Source of the DNA: Puniceicoccales bacterium Verruco_02
GTDB taxonomy: Bacteria; Verrucomicrobiota; Verrucomicrobiia; Opitutales; Oceanipulchritudinaceae
Assembly (NCBI GenBank): GCA_001604585.1
Contig: LVBW01000069.1
Coordinates: 164-44,112, forward strand
Direction of reading: 5' to 3'
Length of the DNA: 43,949 nt
Positions within the stretch are counted from its first letter, which is position 1, and each line of letters opens with the position of its first letter. This document shows positions 9,655-17,863 of the stretch, one piece after another. The position numbers were made by a program, and so were the translations under genes. The notes beneath the pieces were generated by a model. It did not search any database and was not told where the DNA came from. It was given only the letters and a program-made list of their open reading frames with translations.

Positions 9655-10317
9655 ATGTCAGCCATGCCACAGATACGCCTGCTTGTATCCGCCGGTCCCA
9701 CTAGGGAGCACTTCGACCCTGTGCGCTTTATCAGCAACCCATCCAGTGGACGCATGGGCTATGCCATCGCCACTGCCGCCCTTAGGGCCGGCATGAGCGT
9801 AAGCCTTGTAAGCGGCCCGGTGGCCATCGATGCCCCCGCCGGGCTGGCTGAACTGCTGCCCGTTACCAGTGCGGCGGAAATGCTCGAAGCGATAGACAGC
9901 CGTTTCGACGCCTGCGATGTGCTCGTGATGTCTGCCGCTGTGAGCGATTACCGCCCCGTCCGCCGCATGGAGCACAAGGTGAAAAAGGACGCCCTGAGCC
10001 TCAGCGTGGAGATGGAGCCTACCGTGGACATATTGCGCCATGTGGCCGCACGCAAGAGGCCGGGCCAGTATGTGGTAGGTTTTGCCGCCGAAACTCAGGA
10101 TGTGGAAGCATACGCCATTGGCAAGATGCGCGCCAAGAATTGCGACATGATGGTGGCCAACCGCGTAGGCCTGCCCGGCTCCGGCTTCGAGAGTAGGGAC
10201 AACAGCGTGGTCCTGCTCTGGCCGGACGGTGGACGCGAGGAGAGTGGAACGGCGGGCAAGGACGAGATCGCTGCCATGATAGTGGAGCGCATCGTCAGGC
10301 GCATGGGCAGGGCTTGA
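9655..10317 (+). CDS. coaB: Phosphopantothenate-cysteine ligase (stand-alone CoaB)
   Basis: CoaB joins 4'-phosphopantothenate and cysteine in coenzyme A synthesis. The 220-residue product covers only the CoaB half of the usual CoaBC fusion: SAGPTREHFDPVRFISNPSSGRMGYAIA at the N terminus, MSAAVSDYRP with the conserved Asn/Asp region near residue 95, the HKVKK lysine motif near 107, and VGFAAET near 140. No flavin-dependent CoaC decarboxylase domain precedes it; the upstream gene is an acyltransferase that ends two bases before the ATG at 9655. ATG at 9664 is also possible. The next gene begins 68 bases after its stop. A separate coaC is expected elsewhere. Confidence 0.9.
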   Translation: MSAMPQIRLLVSAGPTREHFDPVRFISNPSSGRMGYAIATAALRAGMSVSLVSGPVAIDAPAGLAELLPVTSAAEMLEAIDSRFDACDVLVMSAAVSDYRPVRRMEHKVKKDALSLSVEMEPTVDILRHVAARKRPGQYVVGFAAETQDVEAYAIGKMRAKNCDMMVANRVGLPGSGFESRDNSVVLLWPDGGREESGTAGKDEIAAMIVERIVRRMGRA

Positions 10318-10385
10318 GCGCCGGTGTATTTCTGGCCGAAACCGGGCCTATAGCTTCACGCTCGCCAAAGTGTGGACCGGCGCCT

Positions 10386-11180
10386 ATGTTTGTCCGCATG
10401 TCCAGCCCCAGCGAAACCGAAGCCCTGAAGCAGTTCATCGTGGAAATGGCGCAGGCAAGCGCCCATTTCATAATGCCCTACTTTGCCTCGCCCGACCTCG
10501 TTGTGGAGAACAAGGGCGACATGACGCCCGTAACCGCAGCCGACAAGGGGGCAGAGCTACTCCTGCGCGATATGATCATGAAGCGCTTTCCAGAACATGG
10601 CATACTGGGCGAGGAATACGGTCAGTACCAGCCCGAGGCCAGCCACCGCTGGATTCTGGACCCTGTGGACGGCACCAAGAGCTTCACCGCCAACAATGCC
10701 CAGTTTGGAACGCTAATCTGCCTGTTGCGCGATGAAGTGCCCATCCTTGGCGCTATAAACCTGCCCGCAACCAGCCAGCTACTCATTGGCGACGGGGAGA
10801 CGAGCACGCTAAACGGCCGCCTCATCCGCGCAAAGGAGCCGGGGCCATTGTCCAAGGCCATAGTCGTCACGACCGACTACGACGACTCTGCCACAAGGCA
10901 CGGCGTCGAAGGCTGGGCGGCACTAAAGAAGGCGGTGCGCAAAATATACACCTGGGGAGACTGTTACGGCTACTACCTTGCCGCCTCTGGCGGGGTGCAG
11001 GTGGCCTGCGACCCAGCCATGAACGCCTGGGACTTGCTGCCGCTTATCCCGGTCATGCGCGGGGCTGGCCTTACAATCAGCGACTGGCAGGGCCGCGCCC
11101 CGGAAAAGGGTGACTCCTGCGTGGTAGCCCACCCATCCCTGCATCAAGAGGTGATTGCCCTACTTAACGGACGGGCCTAG
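10386..11180 (+). CDS. Inositol-monophosphatase family phosphatase, HisN-like
   Basis: A 264-residue Mg-dependent, Li-sensitive phosphatase-family protein. Metal-site motifs are GEEYG (about residue 77), DPVDGTKSF (about 97-105) and AWDLLPLIPVMRGAG near the C terminus. The segment TWGDCYGYYLAASG is typical of the branch that includes histidinol-phosphatase HisN, so histidine synthesis is the best guess, with inositol-1-phosphatase or another sugar phosphatase as alternatives. No his genes are nearby. Start chosen at ATG 10386; ATG at 10398 and a TTG at 10314 overlapping the coaB stop are alternatives. Confidence 0.8.
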   Translation: MFVRMSSPSETEALKQFIVEMAQASAHFIMPYFASPDLVVENKGDMTPVTAADKGAELLLRDMIMKRFPEHGILGEEYGQYQPEASHRWILDPVDGTKSFTANNAQFGTLICLLRDEVPILGAINLPATSQLLIGDGETSTLNGRLIRAKEPGPLSKAIVVTTDYDDSATRHGVEGWAALKKAVRKIYTWGDCYGYYLAASGGVQVACDPAMNAWDLLPLIPVMRGAGLTISDWQGRAPEKGDSCVVAHPSLHQEVIALLNGRA

Positions 11181-11251
11181 GCAGCGTCTCCATCCTTGGA
11201 ACAGGCATCGGTGTTGCACAATATCTTGAAGGCTCCTAGCCTTTGCACGGA

Positions 11252-12616
11252 ATGAGAGATGCCATCGTCATCGGCGGGGGGCTTAGCGGCCTGTCCGCAG
11301 CTTGGGAACTGCGCCGCAGAGGTGCCGATGTTATTGTGCTGGAGTTGCTTGAGCGGCCAGGCGGGGTGATGATTGGCGAGCGGCGCGAGGGTTTCCTGAT
11401 AGAGCACGGCCCTAGCGAGATGATGCTCAAGAACGCCTCAATGGAGGCGCAGATACAGGCACTCGGCCTTGGCGAAGAGCTTCAGCGCCCAAGTGCCAAC
11501 GCACAGCGTCGCTACATAGTGCGCGATGGTCGTCCAGTGGCCCTGCCGCAGAACCCGCTTTCTGGCGTTTTTAACCCGATTCTCAGCCTCCGGGGCAAAC
11601 TGGGGCTTGCCAGCGAATGGCTCCGCGGCAAAGGCGTGCAGGACGACGAGAGCGTGGCCGCATTTGTGCGCCGCCGTCTGGGGCAGGATTTTCTGGACTA
11701 CGCCGTGGGGCCTCTCTGCTCGGGCATATACGCTGGCGACCCAGAGCAGCTCTCCATGAGGCACGCTTTTCCGGTCCTCTGGAACCTCGAAAAGCAGTAT
11801 GGAGGCATGATACGCGGGGCCATCGGCAAGATGCGCGAACGCCGTGCGGCAGGCACCCCTGCCTATATAAAGCAGCTCGTATCCTTCCGCGGCGGTATGC
11901 GCAGCCTGCCCGACGCCATTGCAGCCAGTCTTGGCGAGGTAGTAATCTGCAAGGCGCGTGTGAAGGGCGTAAGTCAGGACGCAGGCGGCTGGACACTGGA
12001 CTACGAACGCGAGGGGAGGAGCTACTGCGAACGCGCGCGTAAGCTCGTGATCGCAGTGCCAGCATACGAGCTTGCCCATCTACCACTCCCGGCGGCCATT
12101 CAGGACACGCTTTCCCCGCTGGCCTCGCTGCCGTATTCGCCGGTGGCCACTGTGTTCACCGGCTTTCGGCGCGAGGACATCGCGCACGCCTTGGACGGGT
12201 TCGGCGTTCTAGTGCCGCGCAAAGAGAGCAGGGGGCTTATCGGCACCCTTTTCCTCTCCTCGCTCTTCGAGGGGCGCGCCCCGGAGGGCTGTGTTGCGCT
12301 CCTATCCTTTGTTGGGGGCATGTATTCTCCCCAGTATGCCCGATTGGACGCCCTAGCCCTCTGCTCGCTGGTGCGGGAGGAACTGGGCCGCCTTCTGGGC
12401 GCAAGGGCAGTTCCGCTCGTAGAGCAGGCGCACCACTGGCCCAAGGCCATACCGAACTTCCCAGTCGGGTATCAGGCAATGCTGGACTCGCTCGATCTAG
12501 CCGAGCAGCGTTGGCCCGGTCTATCCATTGTCGGCAACTACCGTGGCGGCCCTGCCGCGGGGGACAGCATGATGGCGGCCATCAATGCGGCTGCTAGGCT
12601 GCTTGCCCGCGATTGA
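11252..12616 (+). CDS. hemG: Protoporphyrinogen/coproporphyrinogen oxidase (HemY type)
   Basis: FAD-dependent oxidase that makes the porphyrin ring aromatic in late haem synthesis. The 454-residue product begins with the dinucleotide-binding motif VIGGGLSGLSAAWELRRRG, followed by LELLERPGG and HGPSEMML, and contains GPLCSGIYAGDP and the C-terminal GNYRGGPAAGDSMMAA FAD signature. This is the oxygen-dependent PPOX class, not the E. coli HemG flavodoxin. Since ferrochelatase next door is of the protoporphyrin type, the protoporphyrin route is likely. ATG at 11252 chosen; a TTG at 11243 is in frame. hemH starts 43 bases later, so the two are probably cotranscribed. Confidence 0.93.
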   Translation: MRDAIVIGGGLSGLSAAWELRRRGADVIVLELLERPGGVMIGERREGFLIEHGPSEMMLKNASMEAQIQALGLGEELQRPSANAQRRYIVRDGRPVALPQNPLSGVFNPILSLRGKLGLASEWLRGKGVQDDESVAAFVRRRLGQDFLDYAVGPLCSGIYAGDPEQLSMRHAFPVLWNLEKQYGGMIRGAIGKMRERRAAGTPAYIKQLVSFRGGMRSLPDAIAASLGEVVICKARVKGVSQDAGGWTLDYEREGRSYCERARKLVIAVPAYELAHLPLPAAIQDTLSPLASLPYSPVATVFTGFRREDIAHALDGFGVLVPRKESRGLIGTLFLSSLFEGRAPEGCVALLSFVGGMYSPQYARLDALALCSLVREELGRLLGARAVPLVEQAHHWPKAIPNFPVGYQAMLDSLDLAEQRWPGLSIVGNYRGGPAAGDSMMAAINAAARLLARD

Positions 12617-12659
12617 CGGGTTGCGTTTTTTCGCACTAGCGGGCACTCTCCAAGGCAAG

Positions 12660-13694
12660 ATGCGCAAGGCGGTGCTGATGGTCAATCTTGGCTCTCCCGA
12701 CGGCGCGGACGTGCCCTCGGTGCGCCGCTTTCTACGGGAATTTTTGTCGGACCCAAGGGTTATCGACATGCAGCCTCTGGCCCGAAAGATGTTGTTGGAA
12801 CTGGCCATTCTGCCCTTCCGGCCCCGCCGCAGCGCGGCCGCCTACCGCCGGGTGTGGACGGACGATGGTTCACCCCTTGTCTCGCTAAGTCGCAGGCAGA
12901 TGGACGGCTTGCAGGCACGTGTGGACATGCCCGTGCACCTTGCCATGCGCTACGGCAACCCGTCCATCCGAAGCGCGCTGGAAACGGTGCGCCGCGACGG
13001 CACCCAGCGCCTGCTCTTGATGCCCATGTTCCCGCACTACGCCATGTCCAGCTACGAGACTGCGGTGGCGCGCGTCATGGAGCTTTCCCGGCAGATTGCT
13101 CCCATGCTGAAGGTGGACCTTGTCCAGCCCTTCTACGAAGAGCCAGCCTACATAGATGCCCTCGTTGCCTCGGCAAAGCCCTTCCTTGGCGACGGCTTCC
13201 AGCGCCTTCTCTTCAGCTTTCACGGCATACCCGAGAGGCATGTTCGCAATAGCGACCCTTCGCACGCGCACTGCCTCTGCGCCAAGGACTGTTGCCACAG
13301 CGAACACCCTGCGCAGGCAAGCTGTTACCGGCACCAGTGCCTGCGGACTGCGGAGCTGTTTGTGCGCAGGGCCGGGCTGGACGGCAAGACCTGCGCCATT
13401 TCCTTCCAGAGCCGCCTAGGCCGGGCGCAGTGGCTTGCCCCATATACTGTGGATGCCCTGCAACGCTTCGGTCAGGAGAAAATCGGCACCCTGCTTGTCA
13501 TGACGCCCAGTTTTGTGACGGACTGCCTCGAATCGCTGGACGAGATAGCCAACGAGGGGCGGGAGGTGTTCCACAAGGCCGGTGGTGGCGAGATGGTGCT
13601 TATCCCATGTCTTAACGACCATCCCTTATTTCTGGACTTTCTGGCGGGCAAGGTGCGCCATTGGCAGGAGAGCCTTCCGGAACTGGCCTTCTAG
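12660..13694 (+). CDS. hemH: Ferrochelatase with internal cysteine cluster
   Basis: Inserts Fe(II) into the porphyrin, the final haem step. The 344-residue product has the catalytic His188 in FSFHGIPERH, SFQSRLGRAQWLAPYT at 248-263 and the acidic SLDEIANEGREVF at 292-304. Between the His motif and SFQSR lies a cysteine-rich insert with Cys205, 207, 211, 212, 222 and 227. This matches the class, described for Myxococcus xanthus, in which four internal cysteines hold a [2Fe-2S] cluster; E. coli ferrochelatase lacks them. ATG at 12660 begins right at the first strand (MRKAVLMVNLGSP) with AAGG five bases upstream. Partner of hemG. Confidence 0.95.
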   Translation: MRKAVLMVNLGSPDGADVPSVRRFLREFLSDPRVIDMQPLARKMLLELAILPFRPRRSAAAYRRVWTDDGSPLVSLSRRQMDGLQARVDMPVHLAMRYGNPSIRSALETVRRDGTQRLLLMPMFPHYAMSSYETAVARVMELSRQIAPMLKVDLVQPFYEEPAYIDALVASAKPFLGDGFQRLLFSFHGIPERHVRNSDPSHAHCLCAKDCCHSEHPAQASCYRHQCLRTAELFVRRAGLDGKTCAISFQSRLGRAQWLAPYTVDALQRFGQEKIGTLLVMTPSFVTDCLESLDEIANEGREVFHKAGGGEMVLIPCLNDHPLFLDFLAGKVRHWQESLPELAF

Positions 13695-13908
13695 GGTGTT
13701 TTTCAAAGGAACCCCGAGAACAATTCACACGCCTGACGGATGAATACGCAATGCGGACGGCTTGGGTCAGCCGTAACTACCCGCAAGTCAGTCAACATGT
13801 TGCAAACGCAGGGGAGGGTACGCATCTACTAGACACCCGAAATCAAGTTGCATCTGCCCTCTTTCTGCGAAGTAGCCAACAGGCCTTGCCGGGCAACGGC
13901 TCCAGTAG

Positions 13909-14229
13909 CTACTTGCCGAAGCGGTAAACCTTCTCGTTGGGCTTGGCAAACCCCATCCGCTCCCTCACCACGCGGTCGATGAACTCGGGATCGTCCAGCA
14001 CCATGCGAAGGTATTCCTGCCTTTGGCGAAGCTCTGCCTGTCTTGCGTCCAAGACGGCGGCCAGCTCGGTCTCCCTCTGCTTCATGGCGCTGTATTCGCG
14101 GTAGGTTCCCAGCAGTGCGGTGCCCATTACGGCAATAACCAGCACGAGAGTCGAGCTGAGGAGGATTACAAGGCCCTTTGCGATGAATCTGAACATCGGG
14201 AGTACGTTGTTGAATATATCGGCATACAT
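13909..14229 (-). CDS. FtsB/DivIC-like septum formation initiator
   Basis: A 106-residue bitopic protein: short cytoplasmic N terminus, one membrane segment about 16-42, a charged coiled coil about 43-77, and the family's C-terminal block DPEFIDRVVRERMGFAKPNEKVYRF. FtsB/DivIC proteins bridge FtsL and FtsQ in the divisome. Two starts are possible: ATG 14229 (used) or ATG 14196, eleven residues shorter; neither has a clear ribosome site. It lies 25 bases after nrdG on the same strand. The function comes from family architecture; sequence identity in this family is always low. Confidence 0.8.
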   Translation of the reverse strand: MYADIFNNVLPMFRFIAKGLVILLSSTLVLVIAVMGTALLGTYREYSAMKQRETELAAVLDARQAELRQRQEYLRMVLDDPEFIDRVVRERMGFAKPNEKVYRFGK

Positions 14230-14254
14230 CGCACAGGGGAAGCAAAAAGTGCCC

Positions 14255-15001
14255 CTAGTGGACCAGTCCCATGCCGGGCCGGGAAGCGTCTATCGCAAGA
14301 CGCTCGGGCGCGCCGCGCAGTTCAAATGCCTTAACCCTAGCCTCGAACCATGCCCTTTCCAGTAACAATTCCGTCATGTCGTAGGCTGGCAACTGGCCGC
14401 AGGCCGGGTCAAGGCAGCTTCCCGGTCTGAATGCCTGCACCGCGTAGCGGTCGGCCCCGCGCACCATTTCGCAGAGGGCTTTCAGGCTCTCCAGTGTGTG
14501 CAGACCAGGTACTGCGGTCGTGCGAAATTCGTGCGCCACGCCGCTGCTCATGACAAGGTCGATGGAGGCGCGGACGGACTCTGCCGGTATGGCAGCCCCG
14601 CAGTAACGTTTGTAGTCGCCGGGGTCGCCCTTTATGTCCATAGCCACGAACGACAATAGGCCCTCGTCGAGCAGGCCCTTCAGCATGAAGGGGTTACTGC
14701 CGTTGGTATCCAGCTTTATCTCGTAGCCCATGCTGCGGATTCGGCGCAGGAAGGCGGGCAGGTCGCGATGTATGGTGGGTTCCCCTCCGCTTACGACGAC
14801 TCCGTCTAATCTGCCGCGCCGCTTTTCGAGAAAGTCCCACAGGCTGGCCTCGTCCAGCAGGGCCTCGAACTGTGCAGGGATAACCAGCGATGGATTATGG
14901 CAGTAGGCGCAGCGCATGTTGCAGCCCTGAGTGAACACCACAGCAGCCACCCGGCCGGGAAAGTCTATTAGCGAGGTCTTTTGCAGCCCACCGATTCGCA
15001 T
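14255..15001 (-). CDS. nrdG: Radical-SAM activase, NrdG (NrdG2-like)
   Basis: A 248-residue radical-SAM protein with the 4Fe-4S motif CNMRCAYCHN (Cys27, Cys31, Cys34), GGEPT near residue 77 and the N terminus GGLQKTSLIDFPGRVAAVVFTQGC typical of the long NrdG2-type activators of anaerobic ribonucleotide reductase. It would generate the glycyl radical on NrdD under anoxia. No nrdD lies nearby, so target assignment is from family only; an activase for another glycyl-radical enzyme is possible. ATG 15001 is used; a reading frame upstream to 15073 is open but unlike the family. Confidence 0.82.
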   Translation of the reverse strand: MRIGGLQKTSLIDFPGRVAAVVFTQGCNMRCAYCHNPSLVIPAQFEALLDEASLWDFLEKRRGRLDGVVVSGGEPTIHRDLPAFLRRIRSMGYEIKLDTNGSNPFMLKGLLDEGLLSFVAMDIKGDPGDYKRYCGAAIPAESVRASIDLVMSSGVAHEFRTTAVPGLHTLESLKALCEMVRGADRYAVQAFRPGSCLDPACGQLPAYDMTELLLERAWFEARVKAFELRGAPERLAIDASRPGMGLVH

Positions 15002-15359
15002 GATGAGCAGTCTGGCATCCTTTGCCTTTGCGGGAAACAAGAATCCCGACTGGCCCGTAAAAACGATTGCCACAACGCCAGCTCAGAGCTTTTGTAGGCG
15101 TGGCAGCGGCCCGCCATGCGGACCTTGCTGCTAACATACATTGGTTATTTCTCCGGTGCCGCCGGAAATGATGGGCCAGCCGCTCAAATGCGCGCTGGAA
15201 GCCCGGTCTGGATGGCGGCGTTTTTCAGTCCAGTCAGGGCTTGTTAGCCCGGTGCATGGCCTGAAACACGCCGCCCGCCACAGGGGACTTCCGCCGCTAC
15301 GGTTCTGCCTGCTTTTTCCGGTTTGCACCAACACACAGCACAAGCCGTTATTTGCAGCC
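15002..15359. other. Gene-free divergent region between nrdG and the exonuclease gene
   Basis: About 358 bases without a well-supported gene. A frame open from TTG 15141 leads into the exonuclease gene, but its translation (arginine-, proline- and cysteine-rich) does not resemble the family, so I treat it as noncoding. The region should hold promoters for both divergent genes. A -35/-10-like pair TTGCAC (15323-15328) and TTATTT (15348-15353) lies just before the exonuclease start. No RNA gene or repeat recognised. Confidence 0.4.
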
Positions 15360-15974
15360 GTGGGCACTAAACCACAAGAACTTACATTCCCGACGACAAT
15401 CAGCAAGGAAGTGATCAACGATCTTCCCTTGAGCCGCTTCGACGGCCCCATTGAGCTAATACACACTCAGGGGCAGTTGAACGTCGCCGTCGCAGAGCTA
15501 AAGAAGGAAAAGATACTCGGCTTTGACACCGAGACTCGCCCCAGCTTCAAGCGCGGGCGCAGTTACCCGCCCGCCCTGCTCCAGCTTGGCGGTGCCGAAA
15601 AGGTGTATCTGTTCCAACTCCAACGCCTAGAGGACATCTCACCCGTCCTGGAGGTGCTGGCCAATCCCGACATCGTCAAGGTGGGCGTGGCCATACGGGA
15701 CGATGTGCGCAAACTGCGCGAGATGAAGGACTTTTACCCGGCAGGATTTGTAGAGCTGGCGGATATTACGCAAAAGGCCGACATTGTGAACACGGGCCTG
15801 CGCAGTCTTGCGGGGATATTCCTCGGGGTGCGCATTTCCAAGGGCGCACAGGTCTCCAACTGGAGCCGCGACCACCTGACGGAGGCCCAGACAGTGTATG
15901 CCGCGACAGACGCATGGATAAGCCGCGAGATATACATCAAGCTGCTGGATCTGGGCATGGTTGACGAATACTAG
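15360..15974 (+). CDS. 3'-5' exonuclease, RNase D/WRN-like (DEDD)
   Basis: A 204-residue protein made of a single DnaQ-like 3'-5' exonuclease domain. Exo I is GFDTETRP (about residues 56-63), Exo II is GVAIRDDVRKL (about 109-119), Exo III is YAATDAWISREIY (about 180-192). It lacks the HRDC domain of true RNase D, so RNA or DNA as substrate is open. The start is uncertain: GTG 15360 was chosen because homologous sequence begins soon after it and no ATG is available; TTATTT, a possible -10 element, ends six bases before the GTG. Convergent with metW. Confidence 0.8.
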   Translation: MGTKPQELTFPTTISKEVINDLPLSRFDGPIELIHTQGQLNVAVAELKKEKILGFDTETRPSFKRGRSYPPALLQLGGAEKVYLFQLQRLEDISPVLEVLANPDIVKVGVAIRDDVRKLREMKDFYPAGFVELADITQKADIVNTGLRSLAGIFLGVRISKGAQVSNWSRDHLTEAQTVYAATDAWISREIYIKLLDLGMVDEY

Positions 15975-15994
15975 CCGGGAAGTGGGTAAGCGCC

Positions 15995-16612
15995 TTATAC
16001 CCCCGCCCGCTCAAGCGCGTACAGGGCGTATGCTGCGCATGTGGCCGGGTTTGCCTCCACCTCGCTCCTCCAGTCCTCGCCCAGATACTTGCGGCGAATG
16101 ATGGTTATGCCGCTGTTTTGGCAGTATTTCTCAAACTCTGTCACGCCCACAGGGTTTTGCGGACGGCGCAAAGGCCAAGGTTCGGCACCGGCATCGCCCC
16201 GCTCCGGGCATTCACTGCACACCGCGCGCATCTGGTTGCAGCAGTAGTCGTGGTTGGCGAAGCCCACGGCTAGGCGTCGCCCCACACGCAGGGCCTCATC
16301 CAGCACCAAGGCGGGTTTTTCCAGCTCCTGCATCGTGCGGGAAATCACCACCCAGTCGAAATGTCCGGCGTCAAAGACCTTTAGAAACTCGGCCGCGTCG
16401 CCCTGATACACGGGGACGCCGCGCCGTACGCAGGCCTCCACCTTGTCCGCATCGGTATCCACTCCTATGCCATTGACATTGCGCTTGAGGCGAAGCTGCT
16501 CAAGGAGCACGCCGCGCCCGCAACCAAGGTCCAGCACCCGGCTGCCCGGCTCTATCCATTCACCGATTATCTGAAGGTCGGTGTCTCTTTTGCTGCTGTG
16601 GGCGGGTTTCAT
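15995..16612 (-). CDS. metW: MetW-type methyltransferase-fold protein
   Basis: A 205-residue class I SAM-dependent methyltransferase-fold protein. VLDLGCGRGVLLEQL is motif I, followed by GIGVDTDADKVEACVRRG, DWVVISRTMQELEKP and the MetW-typical GFANHDYCCNQM and RRPQNPVGVTEFEKYCQ blocks. MetW is found beside MetX and is thought to act together with it in homoserine acylation; its own reaction is not firmly established. The ATG at 16612 is four bases after the metX stop, so the pair is translationally tight. A TTG at 16627 would overlap metX. Confidence 0.92.
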   Translation of the reverse strand: MKPAHSSKRDTDLQIIGEWIEPGSRVLDLGCGRGVLLEQLRLKRNVNGIGVDTDADKVEACVRRGVPVYQGDAAEFLKVFDAGHFDWVVISRTMQELEKPALVLDEALRVGRRLAVGFANHDYCCNQMRAVCSECPERGDAGAEPWPLRRPQNPVGVTEFEKYCQNSGITIIRRKYLGEDWRSEVEANPATCAAYALYALERAGV

Positions 16613-16616
16613 GGTG

Positions 16617-17762
16617 TTAGTTCGCAAGAAAGCCGCTTATAAGGCGGTAAAGTTCGGGCGCGTGGACAAGGAAGCTGTCGTGCCCAAGGGTCATGTCCAA
16701 CTGGGCATAGCTTGCCTGCTTGCCGCAGCGCAAGAGGGCATGGGCGATGGCCCGGTTCTGCTCTGGTGGATAGAGCCAGTCCGAGGTGAAGCCTGTGACT
16801 AGAACGCGACTTTTTACCCCCGCAAAGCTGTCCTCCATACGCCTGCCCTCGCCGTACATGTCGAAACGGTCCAGCGCCTTGGTAAAATACAGGTAAGTGT
16901 TGGCGTCGAAGCGGTTTATAAAGCTCTGTCCCTGATAGTGCAGGTAGCTTTCGACCTCGAACTCTGCGCCAAACTTCTCGTCCCCCTCCACGACGCGGCG
17001 GCTACGGCCGAACTTCTCCTCCAGCCCCCGGTCTGAAAGGTAGGTTATGTGCGCCATCATGCGCGCAACCGACAGGCCCACATGCGGCCCCTGCCCGGAT
17101 GCGTAGGCACCGTTCTGCCAGCCCGGGTCCTGCATTATCGCGCTTCGGCCCACTTCGTTGAAGGCAATTGCCTGCGCGCTCTGCCTGCCGGTGGTGGCTA
17201 GGGCAAGGACGCGCCGCACAAAGTCGGGATAGTCGGTCATCCACTGTAGCACCTGCATCCCGCCCATCGAGCCGCCGACAACGGCGTAAAGGCTCTGCAC
17301 GCCCAGTTCGCGAACGAGCAGGCGCTCCTGCGCACGCACCATGTCGCGGATGGTGATGGATGGGAAATCAGTACCGTAACGCTTGCCTGTCAAGGGGTTG
17401 ATACTGCTAGGGCCTGTGGACCCCTGACAGCCGCCAAGGCAGTTGGAGCAGATTACAAAATACTGGTTCGTATCCACGGCCTTGCCGGGGCCAATCAGGT
17501 TGTTCCACCAGCCGGGCTTGGAGTCGCGTATGCTGTGGACGCCCGCGCAGTGATGATCGCCCGACAGGGCATGACAAATGAGTATGGCGTTGTCCCGCGC
17601 AGCGTTAAGACGGCCATAGGTCTCGTAGCGCAGGGTAAAGCCCGGCAATTCCCGCCCGCACTCAAAGAGGAAGGGTTCCGCGCACACATAGTCCCGCCAG
17701 CGTACAAGGCCTATCTCGCCGGGCGCATCGTCGGGCAAATCGTGTGGAAAGGAATCGTTCAT
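16617..17762 (-). CDS. metX: Homoserine O-acyltransferase
   Basis: Acylates homoserine to activate it for methionine synthesis. The 381-residue alpha/beta hydrolase has nucleophile Ser165 in VVGGSMGGMQ, Asp328 in FTSDWLYPP and His361 in LGHDSFL. Other family blocks are CHALSGDHHCAG, SNCLGGCQGSTGP and INPLTGKRYGTDFP. MetX members use acetyl-CoA or succinyl-CoA; pairing with MetW is common in both, so the acyl donor cannot be settled here. First gene of a metX-metW unit. The 101-base gap to the antiporter stop upstream may hold the promoter; none is obvious. Confidence 0.95.
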   Translation of the reverse strand: MNDSFPHDLPDDAPGEIGLVRWRDYVCAEPFLFECGRELPGFTLRYETYGRLNAARDNAILICHALSGDHHCAGVHSIRDSKPGWWNNLIGPGKAVDTNQYFVICSNCLGGCQGSTGPSSINPLTGKRYGTDFPSITIRDMVRAQERLLVRELGVQSLYAVVGGSMGGMQVLQWMTDYPDFVRRVLALATTGRQSAQAIAFNEVGRSAIMQDPGWQNGAYASGQGPHVGLSVARMMAHITYLSDRGLEEKFGRSRRVVEGDEKFGAEFEVESYLHYQGQSFINRFDANTYLYFTKALDRFDMYGEGRRMEDSFAGVKSRVLVTGFTSDWLYPPEQNRAIAHALLRCGKQASYAQLDMTLGHDSFLVHAPELYRLISGFLAN

Positions 17763-17863
17763 CGGCAGCTAAATGACTCTGACTGTGTGCGAGACTATTC
17801 CACAAGCCGCGCCTGCGGGCAAGTAAGGAAGTTGCACGGCAAGTTCTGCACCCTCCGCACTCT

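Noticed and set aside
13695-13908. Possible small gene or terminator between hemH and ftsB
   Set aside because: Only a short palindrome (CAACATGTTG near 13794) is seen; no stem with a T-run and no frame with a ribosome site.
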